This document shows, piece by piece, positions 35,430 to 46,859 of a stretch of 64,000 nt of DNA. Source of the DNA: Sialis fuliginosa (lineage: Eukaryota; Arthropoda; Insecta; Megaloptera; Sialidae). The position numbers were made by a program, and so were the translations under genes. Where the stretch lies: NCBI GenBank assembly GCA_961205875.1, contig OY540819.1, forward strand, positions 4,156,501-4,220,500. Direction: 5' to 3'. Each line of letters starts with the position of its first letter. The stretch's first letter is position 1. The notes under the pieces are model-generated. The model ran no database searches and had not been told where the DNA came from. It saw only the letters and a program-made list of their open reading frames with translations.

Positions 35430-35676
35430 AAAAAACTACTATGACAAAACTGATACTATCATAGATAAGTAAACAAACAAACGAAAACACATTTTAATTG
35501 TTGCACAAAATCACAACAATTAAAAATTTCACATGCGTACAGACAGCGGTAAATTCAAAATACAGCTACATCAGCGCTATGATGAGCGTAGTGAAATTGT
35601 TCATCCTTTTCATATAAAGTTATCATATCCTAATATGCTCTAACTGTGATAGTAGTTTTTATTATTGTATGCGTAA

Positions 35677-35808
35677 AAATTTAAAACATTTTTATTTCGT
35701 TGGATAGCTAGAAATAATCTGATATCAAGAATCACCAGGACTGAAGTACGGCGTAGATGCAGAGCCTGCATTAGAAATAAAGGTTCTCAAATTGAGCAGG
35801 ATTTGTAA
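35677..35808 (+). pseudogene. Mariner/Tc1-type transposase C-terminal remnant, right arm
   Basis: Plus-strand frame of 43 codons ending at TAA 35806-35808, open from 35677. It contains RITRTEVRRRCRACIRNKG followed by SQIEQDL, the mirror copy of the left-arm remnant. The catalytic DDE domain is absent. The similarity to the transposase C-terminus is by recalled pattern, so the family call is moderate; the mirrored presence in both arms is directly visible. Confidence 0.55.
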
Positions 35809-36360
35809 AAATAATAAAAGTTATTTTTTTCAAACCAGATGTTTGTTTTATTTTGTTAAAATTATTTTAACAATTTGCGATCTGTTTCGTTTCTGAGACT
35901 TATTCCTCCTAAGTAGAGAGTTTTTTTAATAACATTTGTATCTCATTGGATAGCTAGAAAGATAAGGCAGTTTTTAAAGGATTTTGTAAATTAAATTAGT
36001 TAGTGATTTTTTTGGAGAATTTGCATTTTAAACAAAAAAAAACTTATAAAAAATATCGAAGTGTTAGAGTTTTGAGGCACTGTGTCGAAGTTTAAGTAAA
36101 TTGTACTAATTTTGTTCTTTCTAACAAAGTACCGGCATATTGTCTGAGTATCAGAAGCAAAATAAAAAAAAATCTGTGTATTCAAAAAAAAAAAAATGAG
36201 TTTAAAGTTGAAATTTGGGATATTTTTGAAAAGTTCTAAAATTTTAAATATCTCAGTAACGATTAACATTTGTATAAGGCAATATTGGGTTCAAATGGTT
36301 ACTTGTTATCTCTACTATTACCCCTTAAAAGAAATGTATCGAATTACCAGTAACCCTGTA

Positions 36361-36620
36361 TATCCAGTATTTTAAATAGTCATCGAGATAGAATATTACT
36401 GGAGTGATAACTTAATGTTAAAAACCTGTCGCGCGAGATAACTAGGATAACGTACCGAAGCCTCTTTGACTAATGAGCTTTGATTGGCTGACAGCGTGAA
36501 CTGACAGGTCATAACTCTCTGTACTCAAAACATTGGATTCGCATGAATCGGTGGTAACCATGGAAATAGCTTAAACACGTTGGAGAATTGTATGAGAAAT
36601 GCGGTACACAAGAATCTATT
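36361..36620. promoter_or_regulatory. Less AT-rich block, possible regulatory DNA
   Basis: GTCGCGCGAGATAACTAGG (36428-36446) is followed by TGATTGGCTGACAGCGTGAA and CTGACAGGTCA: a CCAAT-type ATTGG, two TGACAG (TALE homeodomain type) and an AGGTCA half site in about 40 bp. No open frame. Speculative. Confidence 0.2.
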
Positions 36621-38990
36621 GCTATTAACTTGCCTAACTCACTCCAATAATATTATGCTATGAAAAGAAACAACTCAAATTATGAAACGAATCTAAAATT
36701 TAAAAAAGTTCTATGTCAATTTTTGTTTATTAAATAAGAAGACAAAAACACCAATTATCACAACGCGGAAAAATGTTATTCATTGTGTTATAAGAAATAT
36801 AATAAAATAATAGTAACAAAATAAAAAAAACTGTAACAAGGTACAAAAAATTGACTTTTTAACGGTATAAATAAAAAATCATAAAAAAAGTTTACATCGC
36901 GACATCTGGGAAAGGAAGAAAAGTACTTCAAATTTTCTACGTATCATTTATGTAAGTTCAAAAATACCATTATTTCTTCTTCCACTTTCTAGGAAATGAG
37001 AATGTACTGCAATGCATGAAAATCATGAAATTTTTATTACTCTTTCTCTCATATATAAAAATGTCATACGATGGCAATACTGAGAAAATAGAGGTATAAT
37101 TTTTATTGGATTTAAAATATTTCATACCTTACGTTATTGAATTTATCTACATTGTTTCATATCATTTTTTTTTTATAAAATAATAATTGAAAATTCTATT
37201 TTTATCTAATATTTTGTCTCACATTTCATTTCATAGGTTCAGTATATTCTAGCTAAAAATAAATAATAATATTTAAGGCAGTGTGTGTGATGACTTAAAA
37301 TATTCGATTTATTTTGTACATATTTTGAAAGTAAAAAAAGTAATTACGTAGTATATAGAAGAAAACGGGCCGTTTTTTCGGTTGGTGGGAAGTAGAAACA
37401 AAATTCTAATCGACTGATGAGGTTATAATTTTAACACGTTGTTAAATAATATTACCTAAAATGATTTATTTTTTTAATAATTTCTTTTATTTTTCTCGAT
37501 TTTCAACGAAAAAAAAAACACGTTTTTTGCAAACTTTTTTACAAGCCCGCCATTTTTTTAATTAATATAAATGTCTAATTATTATAGGTAATAAGATGGA
37601 GATAAGTCTATAAAATAAAAATATATTTGATTTTTTTGTTTCAAATCACTGCAAGTGGAGATATGCAAACCACCACCCATCCACCTTTTTTTCTTTAACC
37701 CCAAAATACACAAAATATTATAAAATTTATTCACTAAACAATTTTTTTTGTATAATTTAAGATGCAAATAAAAGACCGAAAACATTATATTTTATTTTGC
37801 TACGAAAATTTTAGGCATCACACCACAATACTGCCTTTATTATATAAAAAAAAAACACCTAAAATACCTGAAAAAGTATATTTAAACTTGTATCTATAAG
37901 TAGGTAAAGTTTGAAAAGTTTAATACTAGCATGAATATTTATAAAAAGAATATGATAATCAATGCAAACATCTGTTTTCATGTTCCAGTTACAGATTTTG
38001 TGCTAATTTTAACATCCGTGTTTTATATTACGATGTTTTTGTTCTCGTACATATTGTTTTGCAATTTTAATATTTTAATTTACTAATATACATACGTTCT
38101 TATGTAAACACTGAATTATATTTCAGCACCGCATTTTTAAATTAATTATAAATTATCCATTTTAATATTTAAACGAGTTTATGAAAATATATTTTTATAA
38201 ACTAAAAATTAATATAAATACCCATAATATCAAACAAAGTAATAAGTATATTATGTATAATGTATACTCCATTTATTTTGAAATTAAATACATATTATAA
38301 GTTCTGTTTTAATTAAATTAATTAATCTGCCCAGTAAACTGTCAGAACAATGTAACTATTAAGGCTTTACAGTTAGATGATACAGCTTTTTAGGACGCGA
38401 GATGGACTGTATGTATGTAGCATAAAAATCAAAAACATTTTCAAACTGATATTTAAAGCTTTAAAATATAACGAAGTAATCCCTTCATTTTTAACAAGTT
38501 TAAAAAATATTTTTTATCTAACTTTTCGAAAAATCGAGATAAAACATTTAAAAAATATTTCAAGCTTCAAAGTTTATTTTTTAATACGAAAGTTTTTAAC
38601 GAAGATGATTATTTGATTTTTGTTATTTTTTTTAGAAAAAGACTTGAATGTTTTTATCATTTATTAACTTTGAATTAACTAAAATTTAATTTAAAAATAT
38701 TATTTTGGTAGTAAATGCGTTTGTCACAAAGCTAATAGTTCAAAAGTTTTTGTTGACCTTTGACCTTTTATAATATTTTAAGAACCGGTGATATCGTTAA
38801 GGGCTTTTGACATCTTGTTTAACATATCAATCAATATCACGTTACATTCAAAAATATGTATCCGTAGGAAACCGTCATTTTGAAAACATTACACCCAAGA
38901 CTTGATCTGAATGTTGTGTAAATAAAATATTAATTTAAAAATATATTTTCAAAATAAAATAATAGATGACAGAAACATCTATATTATCTA
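36621..38990. other. AT-rich spacer, nothing recognised
   Basis: Short frames at 37582-37785 and 38377-38616 are Lys/Phe/Ile-rich and look like chance frames. No ends or arrays recognised. Confidence 0.45.
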
Positions 38991-39536
38991 TTTTGCTTCC
39001 TCGCAATATCGAAGATACAAGAAGCTGATCGTTTTAGAATGAGACAAAAAAATTGTTGTCCGATTTCTAAATTTTAAATTAATCTTTCCGTTTCAGGTCA
39101 AGATAAACACTTTTCGTTCCGTGTCTGTTTGTCTGTCTGTGTGATTTGTGACACGCATAACTCATGAACCACTAAACCGATATTAATGAAACTTTGTTGG
39201 ATGGTAGGGTCTAGCTTGAGGACGATTCCATTTCAAAATCATCAAAATCGTGTGTAAAGGGGAGGGGTAACATCCGAAATTATTTATTTTTTCAAGATAT
39301 CTCAAGAACGACACTTGTTACATGAAAATTTTATAGAATCTTTTTTATGGAGCATTAATTATAAGAAACAATTAAAAATATACGAAAAAATAATCAAATG
39401 TGTCATATGAAAAATTTTGAACTCAAAGCTATTTATCTGAACACTTTATCGGTTTTTATTTAAATTGTTCAATAATTAACAACCTGTGGTGAATTTAGCA
39501 CTAATAAGCATTGTGCATTTATTTGGCATATGTTTT
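38991..39536 (+). mobile_element. Interspersed repeat, family F copy 2
   Basis: Begins TTTTGCTTCCTCGCAATATC. It continues with TGTCTGTTTGTCTGTCTGTG, ACTCATGAACCACTAAACCG and AAAATCGTGTGTAAAGGGGA, and ends near GTGCATTTATTTGGCATATG. It is the opposite-strand counterpart of 4616-5424 and lacks that copy's 20-bp tandem array segment. No coding capacity. Confidence 0.7.
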
Positions 39537-41468
39537 TTTTATTAAAAAAAAATCATAAAAATTGCCTATTTATATTTTAATGAAAATACTCTTGTATTGT
39601 TTTGACGAATCTATAATAGATTTGTGTGTAAAAATCTAAATAGGTATAACAAATAAATTTTATTAGAATAGGTACCTATTCAAAAGTAATCCAACAACTT
39701 TGTTATCATCATACATAAACCTCATATGCATATTTACAATACCTACATAATTCACATTGTTCCCTCATTGTTACTTTATGATAATATGACACACATATTT
39801 TATTTGAGCGTAAAAAAGTGAGGATAACTAAAATAGACAGACAAGATCCCTTCTGCTGGAAACAATTGCCGACAGACAATACGTACAATATTTTCTGGAG
39901 ATTGAGGCAGGTTGATATAATGAGAACTTCAATGGCCTATGTAATCTGTGAGATTCACCATAATAAACAGTTGCTTTTGTGGTTGAATCAAATGTATCTT
40001 TACACTGCCGCCATTATTATTCAAATTACCTTTGTCTCAACAATGTGCTGTTGATCCCACTTCGTGAAATTTTCTGCCACGTTTCTGTTATATACATTAA
40101 CCAGTTCATTCCAAATGAATCCAATGCGTGAACGTGGTAATAATATTCTGGTGCCCAGAACCAACAGAACTGTTATTTGTTTGTAGATTAAGAGTGTTTA
40201 TTAAGTATTATATCATTATTACCTATAAATAATTTTTACTTTCTTGTACCTCTGAATCTATTTTTACTTTTTTCGCACAGATTTCTGTGTGTATGTCTGT
40301 CTGTAAGCGCTGTAACTCAAATACAACAAATCGTAGATTTTGAAGAAAAAAAATTATTATTATTCAAATGGTTCATAATAGAGAAGAAATCTATTGTTTA
40401 TGTCCCATTCATTTTATTCTATCTTTTATTAGTTTGTCAGAAATATGTTTTAATAAAATAAAAATCACTGTTCACTGTCAGGATTACGTATGTATAAGAA
40501 AGTCCCGTGGCTCCCATGGCAGATATTTTTTATTATAAAATAGAAACATTAAGTAGGTGAACGTAACTATCCCTGCTACATCCAAAGTTTTTGGGAAATT
40601 TGTATAATATATAATATATCTTTATGGTCAATTAATTCTTTGTAATCAACTTGCTCAAATATTGTTGAGACTTATTGAACGTACAAATCGTACAAATGTC
40701 TGACTCTAGAGTTTCAGTTGAAGTACTTATACTTAGTCTGCAGTTCCCAACAAGTCGACAATATCTTGTTTGATTAATAAAATTTACTGATATTGGATCT
40801 GTATAGGATCAATAATACTCTGGACTGCTACCAATCCAATAAGTCTCATCAATAAATAGATGCTCATCTTTTGAAAACGACATAGAGCTGACAGAATACA
40901 AAGAAATGAATGTTGTTGCGAAATTTACTCAGGTACAGTGTTGCCATGATACGATTGCATAAAATTTACCTACGTATAAGTTCTACTTTCTTGTGTTCGG
41001 GGTTGCGACCTTTTTGAAACATCCTGTATAACTTGGCATATCTCGCGTTCAGTTAAAATATTTCAACGACATCCGCATCAGACGTGTTAAGTAGTGGGGT
41101 TTGATTAATTACTTACATAATTAGCATTAAACTTGTATTGTTCACTCGCCGTTTAATATTCAGTCATTTTCTATGCCATTTTAACTATCTAGCGGTGTAT
41201 TCATTTATTTTTTAACTATGGTCTGTAGTTTCTCTGCGCGTTTAATCATTCATAACAATAAATGTGACAGATACTTCTTGATTGCTTTTGTAACTTGTTG
41301 TAAGATTTAAGCTGTTGCTTTTTGTTTGGATGTTTTTATAATCGCTACTAATTTTTCTTATAAAGATAATGTAAAATTTAAACAATTTTATCGTTTTGTT
41401 TAATTGTAATTATAGTTTTAATGCAACAATAGGTATTTCAATTTGTAGATATATTTTATAATTGTTTA
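39537..41468. other. Mixed spacer with repeat scraps
   Basis: 39818-40060 is less AT-rich, with a 78-codon frame of no recognisable type. It may be regulatory or coding scrap. At 40290-40330, TGTCTGTCTGTAAGCGCTGT is a phrase typical of insect repeats. At 41019-41032 ACATCCTGTATA resembles a solo mariner-type end (complement TATACAGGATGT). Nothing is firm. Confidence 0.35.
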
Positions 41469-42618
41469 TAGGGTAGATGACCCGGTTTTGGCCACTTTAA
41501 ACTTTTGATATCAATAACTAAGGTATTGAAAACATATTTACTGTTTAGTCTACGGTGAAAAATTTCTTAGCCTATGGTGTGTTTTGACAAGTCATATTTT
41601 GGCGCCATGACTTTTTTGTAGTTTATGGTGAATTTGCGAAAAAAAATACTGCAATTTTGATTGATTTGTTAGCGAAAACAATAAGGAACCTTTGGTAAGT
41701 AATAGATAAATATTTTAAAAATATATTTATGTTTTGATTTGAAAACAACTGAGGCCCATTAAATGAAGATGTAGGAATATATTTTTAAGGTTATATCGTA
41801 ACAAATTGGTTTCATAGGTGTTATAACTCAACATGGCCACTATTAACACAACAATTATGCTTTGTATGGGTTTTGGCCATGTCCATGGCCAGAAGTGGTT
41901 CACATGTTACGGCAGTTTTGGCCACCTTTAATTAAATATGCTTATGCATATTTATTTGTTTTTATTTATTGATGTTTAAGTTTACTTTATATTATTTACT
42001 CTTTCAGGTTTGAAAAATGGCACCTACAATTAAAAAAAAAGGTTTATGAGGTCAAAAAAAAAAAAAAATTGGTAAATATTTTGTAATGCCCCTGGTGTCT
42101 GATTAAGCATATGTGACTGAAAGAGACATTAAAATGATTTTTCCACTATACCTATTTATACACAAGGAACTAAAAGGAAAAATATGTTTTTCACCGAAAT
42201 AAATTTTTGTGAGTGTAATAGTGGAATTAAATAAGTTAAATTTAAGTTTTTGTCATTATTGTTATTATAAAAAATATATTTAATATAATAATACTGATTT
42301 GTAACCAAAATATGGTTTTATTTACACTTAAAATGTCAAAATTCTACATATATTTAAATGGCCAAAACTAGTGCACAGACATGGCCACAACTGGGTGAAT
42401 TGTGGCCAAAACTGATGTTTTCAGAGATTTTTTTTTTAAACTAAAAAAAAAAAGATAATAATAAACTCTCAATGCATAACCCTCCACAATACTAAAGGTG
42501 AGTTCAAGCCCTTTTCTATGGAGTTGCAAAAATGACATTTTATCCGTTTTTGTATGTCTAGTGAATTTTTTAAAATAAAAAAATTCTTAAAGTGGCCAAA
42601 ACCGGGCCATCTACCCTA
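41469..42618 (+). mobile_element. Internally deleted pogo/Tc1-like element (about 1.15 kb)
   Basis: Inverted ends TAGGGTAGATGACCCGGTTT and a complement ending GGGCCATCTACCCTA, with TA-rich flanks. The word TTTTGGCCA or TGGCCA recurs about ten times inside both ends. Between them are a consensus splice donor (CTTTG|GTAAGT, 41691-41701 region), a pyrimidine-tract acceptor (TTACTCTTTCAG, about 41996-42007), then an ATG at 42017 reading MAPTIKKKGL and a stop. This is the layout of a transposase gene's 5' UTR intron and N-terminus, with the rest of the ORF deleted. An AATAAA lies near 42201. The pogo assignment is tentative. Confidence 0.7.
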
Positions 42619-44179
42619 TATTAAATATGTTCGACTGTAAATATTTTATTTTATTAAATTTTTTATTGGGTCTGTCAAAAATTCAATACAAACACGTTTT
42701 TTCGATTGATTTAAAAAAAAACGCAATCACTTTTTTTCATGTCTAGGTTCACGAACGGAAGTTACTTAGTTTCTCAAACTTTTAACAACCGATTTGATTG
42801 AAAGAGTCCTTATTAATTCACAATTCAAGCTATTGCTGTAAAAAATTTATAAACAAAAGTATACCCAATTATTTTCTGATAATTTTACATCCAGTGTGCA
42901 AAATTGCCTTAATTTTAATATAATTTGAACATCCTTCTTTCTATTATTGATAATTCATTAACTTTCTTGATAATAGTGCTGCTAAGAACGAGGAAATAAT
43001 TGCTACATAAATAAAATATATTAAGTTAATTAACGTCTACAAAATAATTCTTAATATAAGCTCTATAAATATAACTCCATTCCTAAATAAAATATTTCCA
43101 TGAGTTCTAATTCGCAAAACTTCTCCACTTTATCTTAAACAACAATATAATTAATAAACATCTATATAATGAAGATGGATGCGGACTTTGAAACTTTAAC
43201 TTCTTAGCGTTCACGTCCTGGGACAGATCGTTCAATTATATGTGGTATTATTCGGAGATAAATTGTAGGACAAAATAAATAAATAAATATATTATCAATG
43301 CTCATCAATCATCTCGGAGATCTCAAGTGTGCAATCAAAACATGTATCTTATTGTCCTTTATGGCTGTTAGATAAATACATTTGTTGTATCTATGGGAAA
43401 ATTGGAAATACAAGAGCAGTCAAAATCCCAAGAGGGAATAAAGCGATTGTTTTCTTTGAAAGTTGTCATTTGTTTTAAAATAATGAGTTTAAATATGCTG
43501 GGTGAATAAATAAAAGTATCACGTTTGGTGATCTAGTACTAGAACAATAAATCGCATAAACATAACCTAACATTGGATTCAGTGTAGTATTCCGTAAAAA
43601 TATGCCCCATCAGCACCATATAACTTCTTTGTAATTATGAAATGAATTAATTATAAATGGTTTATATCGCTACAACTATTTATATGTTTTAAAACTTCTG
43701 GTATAGCTCCTTAAGTTTAGAAACACTGATATGTTATATTATAAAAGTACACACATGATTATATTTATTTCATGCATTTTGCATATCGGTTAAAATCGTT
43801 AACGTGAATTTTTAATATCCGTATAGTGTAATATAATGAATTTTAATTTCAGAATAGATAAAATATCCAATTATTAAATTTAAATTGGGAAAAGTTTTAT
43901 CAAAAGGATTACATAAAACCCATAATTAATTTTGTGACTCAATAAACACACAAAGAGATTATTGTACATTAGATTACTTTAAATAGAATTACGAGTAAGT
44001 TCAAAAAACAAGAAATAACCGACAAGAATTTCATTTGCTTCAAAAGGAGGTCATCCGAAGATATCAACATCAAATCACTCAGTTCTTTGAGGCCTTTCAA
44101 ACTTTGTTTTCAGTTCATAATAACTGTTCTATTTTTATATGTATACGCTTTATTTTTGTGCATTATTAAATGTTGAATA
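42619..44179. other. AT-rich spacer, nothing recognised
   Basis: No ends, arrays or coding frames. A slightly less AT-rich word occurs around 43185-43250. Confidence 0.45.
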
Positions 44180-44181
44180 TA

Positions 44182-45353
44182 CAGGGTGATTCAACACTGT
44201 CGTTCCAAACTTGAACTGTACATTGAGAAATATATTTTAAGCAAAAAACATTATATGAACATGAGTCCGGAAATTTTTATTGAGAGGGTTACAGCACTCC
44301 AAAGATTTTATTCAAAATTAGTTTTTATTTAATATCTTAAGAACCCATTGTGATACAGTAATGAAAATTGATACAAGGTTTAGTATTAACAAGTGTTATC
44401 GATATCCAGTATCAACCAATAGTAATTTTGACCAGGGTTGTGTGGGTCCAGAGGGCCCGTCGATTTTTATCGAGTATTTTATTGTTCTTTAATTTTTTCC
44501 TGAGTTAGACGTTTTAATAAAATTATGTAACACAAAATACACAAACATATACTTTGCTCATTTATCATAGGATAAACCGTTTACGAGAAATATCAATGCA
44601 AAAGAAAGCATGCAGAATTTTACTATACTAATACGGATGCTTCAAATTACACAAAATAAATATATATTCTTATTCTATGATTAAAGGTAAGAAAAAAAGT
44701 TCATGTACATATATCACCTAATAAGCGTCCTCTTAGACCTATTGCCAGTTCTATTACTGTTGCTAGTACTTTACTAACATAACTAAAAAGCGATACTTTA
44801 AATGGTTATTTGTTGATAAGAGTGAATTTTTGGAGGTATATGTATAAAAAAATTTTGTCTTATTTTTTATTATAGAACAAGAATATAAATTTATTTATGT
44901 AATTTGAAAAATCCGTATTAAGTAAAATTCTGCATACTTTCTTTTGCATCCATATTTCTAGTAAACGGTTTACCCTATGATAAATGAGCTATGTATATTT
45001 TTGTGTATTTTGTGTCATAGAGTTTTATTCAAATGTTTAACTCAGGAAAAAATTGAAGAACAAAAAAATATAAGATAAAAATCGATGGACCTACTGGCCC
45101 TGGTCTAAATTATGATTGGTTAATACTGGAAATCGATAACACTTATTAATACTAAACTCTAAACCAAATTTCATAAATTTATCACTATGGGTTCTCAAAA
45201 TATTAAATATAACCCAAATTTGAATAAAATTTTTGGAGGGCTGTAGCCCCTTCACGAAAAATTTCCGAACACATGTTCATATAATGTTTTTTGCTTAAAA
45301 TATATTTTTTAATTTACTGTTTAAGTTTGGCACGACAGTGCTGAATCACCCTG
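44182..45353. mobile_element. Tc1/mariner-type long foldback element (1.17 kb)
   Basis: Starts CAGGGTGATTCAACACTGTC and ends with the complement of the same (ending GCTGAATCACCCTG), TA on both sides. The arms are long, about 460 bp each. Blocks such as AAAACATTATATGAACATG, AGTATTAACAAGTGTTATCG, ATCATAGGATAAACCGTTTA and ATGCAGAATTTTACT reappear in reverse order and complement. The arms are visibly more diverged than in the 34-kb palindrome. No open frame. Confidence 0.85.
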
Positions 45354-45430
45354 TATATGGATTTATGATGTATCGCCCGACTGGAGGATTTCATTTTAAT
45401 TAAATAACATATAGAAAAGCTTCGTATCAT
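45354..45430. other. Short spacer
   Basis: Flanking sequence between the foldback and the LINE fragment. Confidence 0.4.
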
Positions 45431-45990
45431 GGAAGCTAATAACATGCATTTATATATTATTATAATTTATTAAATGCGTAGGTGTTAGAAGATACAAAAT
45501 AAGATAAAAAATGTACAAAGATGTATAGAAAATGTCAGACAAAGCATTGTACAAAATAATTAATCACATAATAGAATTATATAATAAATAAAAAAAGTAT
45601 AATAAAGCAGAAAATAATTATAATAATAAATTAGGGGCTTGTAAATTCCGTAACTGTATAATGACAATTATCCGACAGCATATCCTTCAGTGCTTCCTTG
45701 AATTGCTTCAAGGGCAGATACTTAATAATTTTTGGTACACAGTTGTATATTTTAATTTTAGAGTTAGTTACTTTTTTTGAATCAATGTTAAATTTGTTAC
45801 TGTTGGGATTAAATTGTTTTTACACCTTGTACTGTAATTGCGGTTTTAAATTTATAGTCATTAAATAGTGTATGATTCTTTTTTGCAAATAATGCACACT
45901 CATAAATATAGATATCTGCTAATGTTAATCATTTTATTTTTTAAATATTTCTCTGCAACTATCTCTGAATCCTATGCTTACCACTTTCCT
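45431..45990 (-). mobile_element. LINE 3' fragment (5'-truncated)
   Basis: Minus-strand sequence with the decayed C-terminal end of a LINE ORF2 (45631-45809), followed by about 200 bp of AT-rich 3' UTR with CTTTGTCTGACATTTTCTAT and an A/T-rich tail. Upstream text on the same strand (45810-45990) looks like decayed reading frame. Confidence 0.55.
45631..45809 (-). pseudogene. LINE ORF2 C-terminus remnant
   Basis: The frame ends at TAA (complement 45631-45633). It encodes SKIKIYNCVPKIIKYLPLK followed by QFKEALKDML and then a short tail ending VTEFTSP. The pattern 'K(L/I)YN.(L/V)P..IK.L....FK..LK..L......Y.V.EF' is the familiar C-terminus of CR1/Jockey-group LINE polymerases. A TAA interrupts the frame just upstream, so it is dead. 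The exact clade cannot be told from this short tail. Confidence 0.55.
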
Positions 45991-46349
45991 AAGACAGAGT
46001 TGGGGTTGAAAAAAAATGGGAAATCCATTTTCCTCCAAAAAAATTGAATTGTATTTTATTTATAACTTTTATTGATATTATTGGTCTACCATATTTCAGT
46101 AGCTAGAAAGCTGAGACAGGCATGATTCCATATTTTTTTTTTCAAAATTCAGTACGGAACAGTAAAAATATCAAATAATATTAAAACTAGGCGTATTTTA
46201 TTTAAATTTTAATTAAGAAATTCAAAAATTAAACTATATATAATTTTTGCAAACATTTCTTTATTTAAATACGTGACAAATCTTTTAAATTTCTCTTAAT
46301 TACCTACTGTAAAATTAATATTTTTTTTAATGTTCCAGATGCTATAAAG
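45991..46349. other. AT-rich spacer, nothing recognised
   Basis: No structure seen. Confidence 0.45.
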
Positions 46350-46700
46350 AATCTGCATACGAATTTTAATTGGTATTCACGTACCCATCTTCCTATATAA
46401 AATTTAACACACATTTGCATACATTGCATGCATATTCATAGAGCGAATCACGTAAAAATAAAAACTACACTCACATATAGCTGGCTATGATTCTTTCATC
46501 TGTTTCAATTAACGCGACCGTGTTGCCTCTAATCTCTACGCGCTGGTTGGCTATTAGCCAATCAAATTAACTTCCTCTCCGGCGGTGATTACACGCCGCA
46601 TTACTGGCTACACGTAAAGTGGCTGTCCTAGTTCGCGCTATACACCGATACGTGGTGCTACCGGCTTTAGTACGGTCGCAAACCCAGTACAGATATTTTA
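46350..46700. promoter_or_regulatory. GC-richer island with octamer and CCAAT words
   Basis: ATTTGCAT (46412-46419, POU octamer type) and TTGCATGCATATTCAT are followed by a more GC-rich part. That part has TTGGCTATTAGCCAA (a 15-bp dyad including CCAAT, 46546-46560), CTCCGGCGG, CACGCCGC and TACACCGATACG. It has no open frame and no inverted ends, and ends 80 bp before the next element. It could be a promoter or enhancer; unproven. Confidence 0.3.
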
Positions 46701-46859
46701 ACTTGTAATTAATTTTGTTAATTTCATTTATTTTTGTGGATCTAGAAATAACCCCATGGCATCGCTTGGATGTATAAATAAAATGGCCAAGTGCGTGTTA
46801 GGCACGCACATGATAGGTTTCCGTAGTCATTACGATTTATAAACAAGAATTATTTCAAC

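Larger units (their letters stand above)
34346..36358. mobile_element. 2-kb palindromic Tc1/mariner-type element
   Basis: Arms 34346-35050 and 35655-36358 are inverted copies of about 705 bp, starting CAGGGTTACTGGTAATTC, with TA on both sides (34344-34345, 36359-36360). By eye the outer 580 bp differ at only about three positions, while some eight differences cluster in the inner ~110 bp. Each arm carries the C-terminal end of a DDE-type transposase frame, pointing outward from the centre. The identical peptides encoded by the T-rich frames 34520-34705 (+) and 36000-36269 (-) reflect arm identity, not a gene. The element therefore looks like two 3' halves of one mariner joined head to head. 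A hAT-like insertion (35051-35429) lies at the inner edge of the left arm. Confidence 0.9.

Noticed and set aside
34520..36269. Identical 61-residue peptides encoded at 34520-34705 (+) and 36000-36269 (-)
   Set aside because: They come from the mirrored arms of the palindrome; the sequence is T-rich 3' UTR-like, with no domain. Conservation reflects arm identity, not coding.
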